Source: JAUVKA01 sp964465145
GTDB taxonomy: Bacteria > Bacteroidota > Bacteroidia > Bacteroidales > UBA12481
Assembly (NCBI GenBank): GCA_964465145.1
Contig: CAYXJR010000028.1
Span: 1 to 49,635, forward strand
Direction: 5' to 3'
Length of the DNA: 49,635 nucleotides
Below, in pieces: positions 32,096-40,094 of this stretch. The stretch's first letter is position 1. Each line of letters opens with the position of its first letter. A model generated the notes under the pieces. It did no database searches and was not told the origin of the DNA. It saw only the letters and a program-made list of their open reading frames with translations. The position numbers and the translations under genes are program-made.

Positions 32096-33335
32096 TTGCT
32101 TTCATTTCAGATTGGTAAATGAGCGTTGAACAATTTTCTCTTCGAAACAACCGGCTGGCTTCATTAATTATGGAATCTGCTTCAATTTGTCTGTATCTCG
32201 ACACTTCTTGTTCGATCATTTCAGCTGATTCAAGCCATTCAAAATAACCTAAGTTCATAGCCTTGTTAAGTACACTCGTCTGGCCATAAATAAAGTTAGC
32301 TTCAAATTTATTTTGAACTTTATTCAGCTCATAATTTGAAAGGGCAGTTTGTGACATAGCATGTAATTCATTCCATAGTGCCTCTTCTGCCTTTTCTATT
32401 TTAATGCCTGGTAAAGGCTTCCCGGTTACAATGAATAGTCCCGGATCAACATCGCCAGTTATGTATGCGTCAACACTGGAAAATAACTCTTTTTCCTTAA
32501 CCAGTACCTGGTACAATCTGGAACTGTTTCCACCGGCGAGAATATCTGAAATCAGATCAATCGTATAGAATCTGTCAGACAGGCGAGCTGCCATATGAAA
32601 AGCTAAGTAAATACAATCCGCCGGCACAGGTTGGGAAAGGACTAAACGCTCTTCCATAACCTGATCTGGTTCAGTAGGCAAATTCCTCAGCGGGATATCC
32701 CTTTTTTCAATTGGGCCAAACCATTTTTCGGCCAGGCTTAATGCTGCCTCAGGGACAATATTGCCGCAGAGGCTTAAAATAGCATTGTTAGGAGCATAAT
32801 GATGATAAAAGAATTGCTTCAATTCTTTTAAGCCAGGCTTTTCTATATGAGATAGTTCCTTGCCAATAGTAGACCACCTGTAGGGATGAGTTTTGTAAGC
32901 CATTGGACGCAGGTGGAGCCAGGCATCTCCGTACGGTTGATTAAAGTACCTCTGTTTAAATTCTTCTATTACAACTTTTTGTTGCACTGCCAGTCCTTCC
33001 TCAGAAAAATTTAAGCCAAGCATCCTATCGGATTCCAACCAAAAACCAGTTTCAATATTTTGAGATGGGAGGGTTAGGTGAAAATTGGTAAAGTCATTGT
33101 TCGTAAAAGCATTGTTTTCACCACCTGCCTCCTGCAAAGGCTTATCAAAATCTTTGATGTTGGTTGACCCGCCAAACATCAGATGTTCAAATAGATGTGC
33201 CAATCCTGTCATTTCCGGGTCTTCGTCCCGTGCTCCAACATCATAGATCAGGTTCATTGCAACCAATGGAGAACTATGATCAGGCTGTACAACGACCTTT
33301 AACCCGTTTGCCAATTTATACTTCACTATGTCCAT
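32082..33335 (-). CDS. M16-family zinc peptidase, catalytic subunit
   Basis: A 417-residue M16 metallopeptidase. HLFEHLMFGGSTN contains the inverted zinc motif HxxEH, and a distal Glu in VVIEEFKQRYFNQPYGDAW supplies the third ligand. Other blocks are YDVGARDEDPEMTGLAHL, NNAFTNNDFTNF and HHYAPNNAILSLCGNI. No signal peptide is present, so it acts in the cytoplasm. The ATG at 33335 (MDIVKYKLANGLKVVV) is chosen; the longer frame starts with TTG and adds 11 residues. A good promoter lies just upstream. It is co-transcribed with the non-catalytic partner downstream. Confidence 0.95.
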   Translation of the reverse strand: MDIVKYKLANGLKVVVQPDHSSPLVAMNLIYDVGARDEDPEMTGLAHLFEHLMFGGSTNIKDFDKPLQEAGGENNAFTNNDFTNFHLTLPSQNIETGFWLESDRMLGLNFSEEGLAVQQKVVIEEFKQRYFNQPYGDAWLHLRPMAYKTHPYRWSTIGKELSHIEKPGLKELKQFFYHHYAPNNAILSLCGNIVPEAALSLAEKWFGPIEKRDIPLRNLPTEPDQVMEERLVLSQPVPADCIYLAFHMAARLSDRFYTIDLISDILAGGNSSRLYQVLVKEKELFSSVDAYITGDVDPGLFIVTGKPLPGIKIEKAEEALWNELHAMSQTALSNYELNKVQNKFEANFIYGQTSVLNKAMNLGYFEWLESAEMIEQEVSRYRQIEADSIINEASRLFRRENCSTLIYQSEMKANDNQ

Positions 33336-33381
33336 ATTGAATTTTAAGAGGTATTGGTTTTCTGCCAAAGCGGATGGCGGA

Positions 33382-33412
33382 CAAAAATAGCCTTATTTAA
33401 AATCAAAACAAA
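33382..33412 (-). promoter_or_regulatory. Promoter of the M16 peptidase pair
   Basis: On the minus strand, TTTG (33412-33409), a 19-bp spacer, and TATTTTTG (33389-33382) match the primary sigma factor consensus TTTG-N19-TAnnTTTG of Bacteroidota exactly. Transcription would start near 33375, about 40 bases before the ATG. Confidence 0.62.
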
Positions 33413-33470
33413 TTGCAGTATATAAGATGTATATATGATTATTACTTCTTTTTTTTTCATTTAAGACCTA

Positions 33471-33478
33471 TACATTTG
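33471..33478 (+). promoter_or_regulatory. -7 element of the rseC-rnf operon
   Basis: TACATTTG fits TAnnTTTG; 25 bp further is the rseC ATG. A run of T occupies the -33 region, but no exact TTTG is at the ideal distance. This is the only candidate promoter seen for the seven-gene operon. Confidence 0.42.
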
Positions 33479-33502
33479 TCGCTTAAATAACGAACCTGAT
33501 CT

Positions 33503-33925
33503 ATGCGAGATAACACGTCTGTAGAGCACAAAGGGGTGGTTGAGAAGATAGATGGCCGTATTATTCGGGTTGGTTTTGTATCCCACTCGGCTTGCTCAGG
33601 TTGCCACGCTAAAGGAGTATGTTCCTTATCTGAAGTGGAAAACAAATACGTGGAGGTTATTCATGATGGAAGTGAGCTGATAGTCGGAGATTCTGTTGAT
33701 ATTCTTCTTGAACAAAAGCAGGGATTCACGGCACTTTGGCTAGGTTATGTTTTGCCTTTTATTGTAATGGTCCTGACGCTTGTCATAGTTATGGCAACCA
33801 CTGGCAGGGAAGGACTGGCCGGTTTGTCCGGTGTGTTGATTTTGGTCCCTTACTATTTGGTTTTGTACATACTCCGTGACCGCGTGAGGGAAAAGTTTGA
33901 GTTCAAAATTAGAAAAACCGCATAA
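33503..33925 (+). CDS. rseC: RseC/MucC-like membrane protein of the rnf operon
   Basis: A 140-residue protein of the RseC/MucC family. The N-terminal cytoplasmic part carries the Cys motif HSACSGCHAKGVCSL (four cysteines, a possible redox or Fe-S site), followed by two transmembrane helices (about 75-97 and 103-122) and a basic tail. The family is linked with the Rsx/Rnf complex, where it helps to keep SoxR reduced in enterobacteria or assists the complex. Here it is the first gene before rnfB (12 bp apart), the usual order in Bacteroidota. Its own role in this phylum is not established. Confidence 0.88.
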   Translation: MRDNTSVEHKGVVEKIDGRIIRVGFVSHSACSGCHAKGVCSLSEVENKYVEVIHDGSELIVGDSVDILLEQKQGFTALWLGYVLPFIVMVLTLVIVMATTGREGLAGLSGVLILVPYYLVLYILRDRVREKFEFKIRKTA

Positions 33926-33937
33926 TTCAATTTAGAT

Positions 33938-34813
33938 ATGAACACGGTCGTAATAACGATTCTGAGTTTAAGTTTAATTGGCACGCTGGCGGCAGTAATT
34001 CTGTACCTGGTTGCACAAAAATTTAAAGTTTTTGAGGATCCCAGGATTGATAATGTGGAAGCTGTATTACCTGGAGCAAATTGTGGTGGCTGCGGTTATC
34101 CGGGATGTAGAGGGTTTGCCGAGGCTTGCGTTAAAGCTGAAGAATTGACCGAATTGTTTTGCCCGGTTGGGGGGAATGACTGCATGGGATCAGTTGCTAA
34201 GGTATTGGGTAAGGAAGCTGTGGAGCAAGATCCTGAGGTTGCTGTGGTTAGGTGCAATGGAACACCAGAACATAGTATCCGGACAAACCTTTATGATGGA
34301 GTGGGGAACTGTACTATTGCTCATAATTTATATGCGGGGGATACAGCTTGTGAATTCGGCTGCCTGGGATTAGGTGATTGTGTGGTTGTATGTACGTTTG
34401 ATGCAATACATATGAACCCTGTATCATTACTTCCTGAGGTGATTGATGATGCTTGTACCGCCTGTGGAGCATGCGTGAAAGCTTGTCCCAGAAATATTAT
34501 TGAATTGCGTAGAAAAAACAAGAAAGACCGGAAAATATTTGTGTCATGTGTGAATGAGGCTAAAGGAGCTGTTGCGAAGAAAGCATGCAGCGTAGCATGT
34601 ATTGGCTGCAAAGCCTGTGTTAAGGTTTGCCCACATGATGCCATTATAGTGGAAAACTTCCTGGCATATATTGACCCGGTGAAATGCAAGTTGTGCCGGA
34701 AATGCGTTGTTGTTTGCCCAACCAATTCGATCCTGGAAATCAATTTCCCGGATCGAAAACCAATTGTTGCACCAGAAACTGAAGAAATTCAGGAAGTACA
34801 AAACCAGAATTAA
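33938..34813 (+). CDS. rnfB: Rnf electron transport complex subunit B
   Basis: The ferredoxin-accepting iron-sulfur subunit of the Rnf complex, which couples ferredoxin:NAD+ electron transfer to Na+ or H+ pumping. 291 residues: an N-terminal membrane anchor (about 5-26), the Cys-rich domain NCGGCGYPGCRGFAEAC, a middle cluster region, then two-cluster ferredoxin modules (CTACGACVKACP and CIGCKACVKVCP, CKLCRKCVVVCP). All cysteines look intact. The next gene starts only 19 bp after the stop codon with an unusual TTG. Confidence 0.95.
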   Translation: MNTVVITILSLSLIGTLAAVILYLVAQKFKVFEDPRIDNVEAVLPGANCGGCGYPGCRGFAEACVKAEELTELFCPVGGNDCMGSVAKVLGKEAVEQDPEVAVVRCNGTPEHSIRTNLYDGVGNCTIAHNLYAGDTACEFGCLGLGDCVVVCTFDAIHMNPVSLLPEVIDDACTACGACVKACPRNIIELRRKNKKDRKIFVSCVNEAKGAVAKKACSVACIGCKACVKVCPHDAIIVENFLAYIDPVKCKLCRKCVVVCPTNSILEINFPDRKPIVAPETEEIQEVQNQN

Positions 34814-34832
34814 AGATAAAGGAGGAAACGCA

Positions 34833-36161
34833 TTGAAAACATTTCCCAAAGGCGGTGTTCATCCCCCGGAGAATAAAATAGCTTCCAAAGCTTCCATTAA
34901 AATATTGGCAATACCTGCGACGGTGAGAATTCCCGTTATCCAGCATATCGGAGCCCCTGCTGAATCCGTGGTTGTAAAAAATGATCTGGTAAAAGCGGGT
35001 CAGATCATTGCTAAATCTGGAGGATTTGTATCAACAAATATCCATTCCTCTGTATCAGGTAAGGTTCAAAAGGTAGATCAACTTCCGGATACATCTGGCT
35101 ATAAGCAGAGTATGGTGGTTATTGATGTTGAAGGGGACGAGTGGCTTGGCACCATTGACAGAAGCGATACTCTCATTACTGAGATCAGTGCCTCCCGGGA
35201 AGAAATAATTGCCAAGACCCTCGAGATGGGAATTGTAGGTTTGGGAGGAGCAACTTTTCCCTCGCACGTTAAGCTCTCAGTTCCCCGAGGAAAAAAGGCA
35301 GAAGAATTGATTATAAATGGAGTAGAATGCGAACCATACCTCACCTCCGATCATCGGCTGATGCTGGAAAAGGCGGAGGAGATCCTTGTGGGGACAAAAA
35401 TTCTTATGAAGGCTCTGGATGTGACCAAGGCATATATAGGCATTGAAAACAATAAGCAGGACGCAATAAAGCATTTATCGAAAGTTGCATCAAAATATCC
35501 TGAAGTTGAGGTGATACCGCTGAAAGTGCAGTACCCTCAGGGTGGAGAAAAGCAATTAATAAAAGCAATTTCCGGGCGGGAGGTGCCTTCAGGTGGTCTG
35601 CCAATCGATGTAGGAGCTGTGGTACATAATGTAGCTACCACTTTTGCTGTTTACGAAGCTATACAGAAAAACAAGCCATTGTTCGAGAGAGTGGTTACAG
35701 TAACCGGGAAAAATGTAAAAAATCCTGCAAATTACCTGGTCAGGATTGGCACGGCTATTACCGAGCTTATAGATGCTTCAGGAGGGATGCCTCCTGGCAC
35801 CGGTAAGATTATTAATGGTGGGCCCATGATGGGTAAAGCTTTAAGCTCAACGGATATTCCTGTTACCAAAGGAACCTCAGGGATTGTTATGATCCCAGAG
35901 GAGGAATCTAAAAGGGAAAAGGTACAGAACTGTATACGATGTGGAAAATGCCTTACCGTTTGTCCGATGGGCCTCGAGCCCTACCTTCTAATGAGCCTTT
36001 CAGAACTAAGCCGTTGGGAGGATGTAGAACTGAACAAGGCCATGGACTGCATCGAATGTGGCTCCTGTAGTTATACATGTCCTGCCAGCCGGCCGCTGCT
36101 GGATTATATCCGACTTGGGAAATCAACAGTAATAAAAATCATCAGATCGAGGAATAAATAA
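34833..36161 (+). CDS. rnfC: Rnf electron transport complex subunit C
   Basis: The peripheral subunit that binds NADH and FMN and carries two 4Fe-4S clusters. It has 442 residues counted from a TTG codon at 34833. That start gives (M)KTFPKGGVHPPENK, the usual N-terminus of RnfC, and is preceded at eight bases by AAAGGAGG, the best ribosome-binding site of the operon. No ATG fits, and the frame upstream of it overlaps rnfB with no homology. The nucleotide-binding part has GLGGATFPSHVKL and NGVECEPYLTSDHRLMLE; the cluster motifs are CIRCGKCLTVCP and CIECGSCSYTCP. Its stop overlaps the rnfD start by one base. Confidence 0.95.
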   Translation: MKTFPKGGVHPPENKIASKASIKILAIPATVRIPVIQHIGAPAESVVVKNDLVKAGQIIAKSGGFVSTNIHSSVSGKVQKVDQLPDTSGYKQSMVVIDVEGDEWLGTIDRSDTLITEISASREEIIAKTLEMGIVGLGGATFPSHVKLSVPRGKKAEELIINGVECEPYLTSDHRLMLEKAEEILVGTKILMKALDVTKAYIGIENNKQDAIKHLSKVASKYPEVEVIPLKVQYPQGGEKQLIKAISGREVPSGGLPIDVGAVVHNVATTFAVYEAIQKNKPLFERVVTVTGKNVKNPANYLVRIGTAITELIDASGGMPPGTGKIINGGPMMGKALSSTDIPVTKGTSGIVMIPEEESKREKVQNCIRCGKCLTVCPMGLEPYLLMSLSELSRWEDVELNKAMDCIECGSCSYTCPASRPLLDYIRLGKSTVIKIIRSRNK

Positions 36162-37168
36162 TGAGTACCAGCAATCTGATTACCGTATCTTCCTCACCTC
36201 ATGCCTTCGGCAAAGAGAATGTGAGTGGAATAATGTTCAGGGTTATATTTGCCCTTGTACCGGCATTTGCTTTATCGCTGGTATTTTTTGGCATTGGTGC
36301 ACTTATTGTCACATCAATAACCATCGTCTCCTGTGTGCTATTTGAATATTTACTGGCCAGGTTTGTTCTCAAAACAGAATCAACTATCCGGGACGGTTCT
36401 GCTATTCTAACTGGATTGCTGCTGGCCTTTAATGTTCCCAGCAATCTTCCTGTTTGGATTATTATCCTGGGATCCTTTGTAGCTATTGGTGTAGGTAAAA
36501 TGTCCTTTGGTGGATTAGGTAAGAATCCCTTCAATCCTGCACTGGTTGGACGGGTTTTTCTATTGATCTCTTTTCCGGTGCAGATGACCAGTTGGCCAAT
36601 AGCGATTGAATCGAGGATGGCATACCTGGATGCAACTACCGGTGCCACACCACTGGGGATTTTGAAGGAGGGGCTGAAAAATGGTGAACCGATGAGGGCA
36701 TTGATGGAACAAATTCCGGATTATTCGCATCTTTTCCTTGGTAATATGAGTGGATCTCTGGGGGAGATATCTGCCGCTGCCCTTATATTAGGCGGGCTCT
36801 ACCTACTATGGAAGAAAATCATAACATGGCATATTCCGGTTTCTATTATTGCAACCGTAGTGGCTTTTACCGGAATCCTTTGGCTTGTGAACCCTGATGG
36901 ATATGCAGATCCAGGTTTTCACCTTCTGGCTGGAGGGATAATGTTGGGAGCAATATTCATGGCAACCGATATGGTCAGTTCACCAATGACCGGAAAGGGG
37001 AAGATAATTTTCGGGGTCGGGATAGGATCCCTGACCGTGATTATCCGTTTATTCGGTGCTTATCCCGAGGGTGTGTCCTTCGCTATACTTATCATGAACG
37101 CTTTTGTCCCATTGATAGATAAATATGTTAAACCAAAACGATTCGGAGAGGTGATTAAAAATGGCTAA
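36161..37168 (+). CDS. rnfD: Rnf electron transport complex subunit D
   Basis: An integral membrane subunit with covalently bound FMN. 335 residues with about nine helices. The flavin attachment region is DATTGATPLG (about 151-160), in which the Thr of (S/T)GAT carries FMN as in NqrB. Other typical pieces are SPHAFGKENVSGIMF at the start, DGSAILTGLLLAFNVPS, GLGKNPFNPALVGRVFL, and FMATDMVSSPMTGKGKIIFG. The start overlaps the end of rnfC by one base and its end overlaps rnfG by 8 bp. Confidence 0.95.
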   Translation: MSTSNLITVSSSPHAFGKENVSGIMFRVIFALVPAFALSLVFFGIGALIVTSITIVSCVLFEYLLARFVLKTESTIRDGSAILTGLLLAFNVPSNLPVWIIILGSFVAIGVGKMSFGGLGKNPFNPALVGRVFLLISFPVQMTSWPIAIESRMAYLDATTGATPLGILKEGLKNGEPMRALMEQIPDYSHLFLGNMSGSLGEISAAALILGGLYLLWKKIITWHIPVSIIATVVAFTGILWLVNPDGYADPGFHLLAGGIMLGAIFMATDMVSSPMTGKGKIIFGVGIGSLTVIIRLFGAYPEGVSFAILIMNAFVPLIDKYVKPKRFGEVIKNG

Positions 37169-37733
37169 ACGCGAATCAACCTTTATAAACATGGTGTTGA
37201 CCCTCTTCTTTGTAGCGGCAATTTCAGCCACTACTCTTGGACTTATGAATGAAGTCACAGAAGAACCCATTGCGGCCGCCAAACTCAAGGCCAAACTCGA
37301 GGCGGTTGAAAAAGTGGTCCCGGAATTCGATAATGATCCCAGCACTGAAATGTATATTTTATCTTCAGATTTGGGCGATCTGGAATGTTACCCAGCCAAA
37401 ATGGGTGATATACTTGTTGGTACAGCTATCAGCAGTATTACAAAAAAGGGTTTTAGCGGGGAGATTAGGATAATGGTAGGATTAAGTCCGGAAGGGGTCA
37501 TTGTAAACTCTTCCGTCCTGGAACATAAAGAAACACCAGGATTGGGGACTAAGATGGTCCTCCCAAAATTCAAAGACCAGTTCATGGGTAAAAATCCTGC
37601 GGAGTTCAAAGTGAAAGTTAAAAAAGATGGAGGAGATATTGATGCTATCACAGCAGCTACCATAAGCTCAAGGGCTTTCTGTGATGCGATCCGCCGAGCA
37701 TATGAAGCGTATATGGAAGGAGGTCAAAAATGA
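37161..37733 (+). CDS. rnfG: Rnf electron transport complex subunit G
   Basis: A membrane-anchored, periplasmic FMN-binding subunit of 190 residues with one N-terminal helix (about 9-29). The flavinylation site is DAITAATISSRA near residue 165; the motif reads T-A-A-T rather than the more usual (S/T)-G-A-T, but the Thr that bears FMN is present. A separate flavin transferase (ApbE) must act on it and is not in this window. The end overlaps the rnfE start by 4 bp (ATGA), and GGAGGT precedes that start. Confidence 0.93.
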   Translation: MAKRESTFINMVLTLFFVAAISATTLGLMNEVTEEPIAAAKLKAKLEAVEKVVPEFDNDPSTEMYILSSDLGDLECYPAKMGDILVGTAISSITKKGFSGEIRIMVGLSPEGVIVNSSVLEHKETPGLGTKMVLPKFKDQFMGKNPAEFKVKVKKDGGDIDAITAATISSRAFCDAIRRAYEAYMEGGQK

Positions 37734-38320
37734 ATCAGTGGAAGAATTTTTCAAAAGGATTTTTTAAAGAGAATGCAGTTTTTGTCCTTCTCCTGGGAAT
37801 GTGCCCCACACTGGGTGTTACTACATCGGCCATTAACGGCCTTGCTATGGGGCTGGCAACTACCTTTGTCCTGGTGATGTCGAACCTGGTTGTATCCCTG
37901 GTTAAAAACCAGGTTCCAAATAAGGTTAGGATACCTGTTTTCATTGTTGTGATTGCTTCCTTTGTTACCGTCGTTGAGATGACTATGGAAGCATTCGTTC
38001 CATCCCTATTCAAAGCACTGGGTCTGTTTATCCCTCTTATCGTGGTAAACTGTATAATCCTGGGTAGAGCAGAAGCTTTTGCATCAAAGAATACTCCTTT
38101 GTCCTCAGTTTTGGATGGACTTGGCATCGGGCTTGGATTCGCTATGGCCCTTACCATACTTGGAGGGATTCGTGAAATATTGGGTAATGGATCCATCTTT
38201 GATATAAAATTTGTCTCAGAGGATGCCAGTACCATGATTCTATTCATTCTTTCTCCAGGGGCTTTCATAGTGCTAGGGTACTTAATTGCATTGATCAACC
38301 GACTAAGCAAAACCAAATAG
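37730..38320 (+). CDS. rnfE: Rnf electron transport complex subunit E
   Basis: One of the two homologous six-helix subunits at the membrane core of Rnf (with RnfA), which together hold a 2Fe-2S cluster. 196 residues. Recognisable pieces are FKENAVFVLLLGMCPTLGVTTSA with the conserved Cys in helix 1 and FIPLIVVNCIILGRAEAFASKN with the second conserved Cys; the C-terminal FILSPGAFIVLGYLIALIN is typical. It is translated from a strong GGAGGT site inside the end of rnfG. Confidence 0.95.
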   Translation: MNQWKNFSKGFFKENAVFVLLLGMCPTLGVTTSAINGLAMGLATTFVLVMSNLVVSLVKNQVPNKVRIPVFIVVIASFVTVVEMTMEAFVPSLFKALGLFIPLIVVNCIILGRAEAFASKNTPLSSVLDGLGIGLGFAMALTILGGIREILGNGSIFDIKFVSEDASTMILFILSPGAFIVLGYLIALINRLSKTK

Positions 38321-38344
38321 CTGACCATTTGAAAAATCAGACCA

Positions 38345-38917
38345 ATGAACTATATCATTATCATAATAGGAGCCATTTTTGTTAACAATATTGTTCTTAA
38401 TAAATTTTTAGGGGTTTGCCCATTCCTCGGTGTATCCAACAAAGTTTCCTCCTCGGTTGGGATGGCTGGTGCAGTGACCTTTGTAATGGTACTCGCAACT
38501 ATTGTTACCTGGCTTTTGCAGAAGTATGTTCTGGAAGCGTTCAATATTGGATTTATGCAAACGATCACATTTATCCTTGTAATCGCTTCACTTGTCCAGA
38601 TGGTGGAGATTATACTTAAAAAGATTTCACCGCCTTTATACCAGGCTCTGGGGGTTTTTCTGCCACTAATAACAACTAATTGCGCCGTTCTCGGGGTTGC
38701 CGTTTTAACAGTACAAAATGATTTTAACCTGGTGGAAGGAGTGGTTTTTGCAACTGCTAATTCTATTGGCTTCGGACTGGCACTGGTCGTTTTTGCCGGC
38801 CTTAGAGAACAACTTGATCTGGCCAGGGTGCCCAAAGGTATGAGAGGTGTCCCGATTGCTCTTGTTGTAGCCGGATTATTGGCTATGGCTTTTATGGGCT
38901 TTTCAGGGATAGTTTAA
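38345..38917 (+). CDS. rnfA: Rnf electron transport complex subunit A
   Basis: The second six-helix core subunit, 190 residues, inverted in topology relative to RnfE. Helix 1 holds NNIVLNKFLGVCPFLGVSNKV and helix 4 region FLPLITTNCAVLGVAVL, giving the two cluster cysteines. The end SIGFGLALVVFAGLREQLDLARVPKGMRGVPIALV is highly conserved in the family. It is the last gene of the rseC-rnfBCDGEA operon, convergent with tsaD; only about 50 bp separate the stops and no strong terminator is visible there. Confidence 0.96.
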   Translation: MNYIIIIIGAIFVNNIVLNKFLGVCPFLGVSNKVSSSVGMAGAVTFVMVLATIVTWLLQKYVLEAFNIGFMQTITFILVIASLVQMVEIILKKISPPLYQALGVFLPLITTNCAVLGVAVLTVQNDFNLVEGVVFATANSIGFGLALVVFAGLREQLDLARVPKGMRGVPIALVVAGLLAMAFMGFSGIV

Positions 38918-38967
38918 AATAATAAGTACAAATACATAAGTAAATATCCCGTACTTACCCAAACTGA

Positions 38968-39987
38968 CTACATCCTTGCCTGCGGAGCAATATCCAATTT
39001 GGAAAAATCTCTCTTTAGATATTTGAAATATCCGGCCATGGCTATCATGGCTGCATTATCCATAGTATATTCAAGTTTTGGAATATAAACTGTCCAGCCT
39101 GATTCATCTGCCTGAGCCTTAAGAGCCTCTTCTAGTCCGGAATTTGCCGAAACACCCCCGGCTATTGCAATTTCTTTTATACCAGTAAGCTCTGAAGCCT
39201 TCCTGAGTTTAGCCATCAGGATATCAATTATTGTAAATTGCAGGGATGCACAGAGATCCTGAAGGTTTTCATTAATGAAATCCGGATTGCCTTTCAGTTG
39301 ATCTCTTACTGAATAAAGGAATGAAGTTTTCAGCCCGCTGAAACTATAGTCCAAACCCTGGATTCTTGGACGGCTAAAAGTATATGCAAAAGGATTCCCT
39401 TTTTTTGCCTCGCAATCTACAACCGGTCCTGCTGGATAAGGTAATCCTATGACTTTGCCGCATTTATCAAATGCCTCACCAGCCGCATCATCAATTGTTT
39501 GTCCGATAATATTCATGTCAAGATGATCCTTTACTACCAGGATCTGTGTATGCCCCCCCGATACTAACAGACATAAAAAAGGGAAAGACGGGACCTCAAT
39601 CCTCTGGCCTTTTGGCTGAATAAAAAGGGCAAGTATATGGCCGGTTAAATGATTTACTTCTATAAGAGGGATATTCCTGGCAAGAGAAAAACCTTTGGCA
39701 AAGGATGTTCCTACCAAAAGAGAACCCATAAGCCCGGGGCCTCTTGTGAAAGCGACTGCGTCAATATTCTTTGCTTCAATACCGGATTCCCGGATAGCCT
39801 GGTCTACAACCGGAATAATATTTTGCTGATGTGCCCTGGATGCCAATTCAGGAACTACTCCACCGTATGCCTGGTGAACTTCCTGATTGGCAATCTTATT
39901 GGAAAACAAAACATCATTTATCAGAATTGCAGCAGAGGAGTCATCGCAAGAAGATTCAATACCCAGTATGGTGATTTTTTTGTTCAT
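38968..39987 (-). CDS. tsaD: tRNA N6-adenosine threonylcarbamoyltransferase
   Basis: Transfers threonylcarbamoyl to A37 of tRNAs that read ANN codons, working with TsaB and TsaE. 339 residues, normal length. Motifs: ILGIESSCDDSSAAI at the start, SRAHQQNIIP, RGPGLMGSLLVG, the iron-binding VNHLTGHILA (HxxxH), LLVSGGHTQI, AGEAFDKCGKV, GGVSANSGL and YTMDNAAMIAMAG. It is a lone gene, convergent with the rnf operon and divergent from tamB, with a promoter-like box at 40061-40068. Confidence 0.97.
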   Translation of the reverse strand: MNKKITILGIESSCDDSSAAILINDVLFSNKIANQEVHQAYGGVVPELASRAHQQNIIPVVDQAIRESGIEAKNIDAVAFTRGPGLMGSLLVGTSFAKGFSLARNIPLIEVNHLTGHILALFIQPKGQRIEVPSFPFLCLLVSGGHTQILVVKDHLDMNIIGQTIDDAAGEAFDKCGKVIGLPYPAGPVVDCEAKKGNPFAYTFSRPRIQGLDYSFSGLKTSFLYSVRDQLKGNPDFINENLQDLCASLQFTIIDILMAKLRKASELTGIKEIAIAGGVSANSGLEEALKAQADESGWTVYIPKLEYTMDNAAMIAMAGYFKYLKRDFSKLDIAPQARM

Positions 39988-40026
39988 TAATATTGTTATA
40001 CATCGGTTTTGGTAATCTCAACGTTT

Positions 40027-40034
40027 TATCTTTG
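40027..40034 (+). promoter_or_regulatory. -7 element of tamB
   Basis: TATCTTTG is a full match to the preferred form of TAnnTTTG. A TTTG at 40008-40011 is only 15 bp upstream, shorter than the usual 19-21. Transcription would start near 40041, about 55 bases before the proposed tamB start. The tsaD element lies 27 bp away on the other strand. Confidence 0.45.
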
Positions 40035-40060
40035 TACCGCTTAGACGGATTATCGTAAAG

Positions 40061-40068
40061 CAAAGATA
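40061..40068 (-). promoter_or_regulatory. -7 element of tsaD
   Basis: TATCTTTG on the minus strand; transcription would start near 40055 and give a leader of about 70 bases before the tsaD ATG. No clear -33 element was found. The arrangement would make the tamB and tsaD transcripts overlap at their 5' ends by about 15 bases. Confidence 0.42.
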
Positions 40069-40094
40069 ATTTAATGAGTTAAATTCCTTGAGCT

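Noticed and set aside
34707..34832. N-terminal extension of rnfC by 42 codons
   Set aside because: It overlaps the end of rnfB, has no similarity to RnfC, and lies upstream of the strong ribosome-binding site that serves the TTG at 34833.
37735..38328. 197-codon open frame antisense to rnfE
   Set aside because: It mirrors a strongly conserved membrane gene; long antisense frames are a codon-usage effect, and the product is Pro/Thr/Ile-rich without homology.
38350..38835. 161-codon open frame antisense to rnfA
   Set aside because: Same reason: the shadow of a conserved gene on the other strand.
38918..38967. AAGTAC...GTACTT inverted repeat between rnfA and tsaD as terminator
   Set aside because: The stem is only six bp with a long loop and no T run; not convincing.
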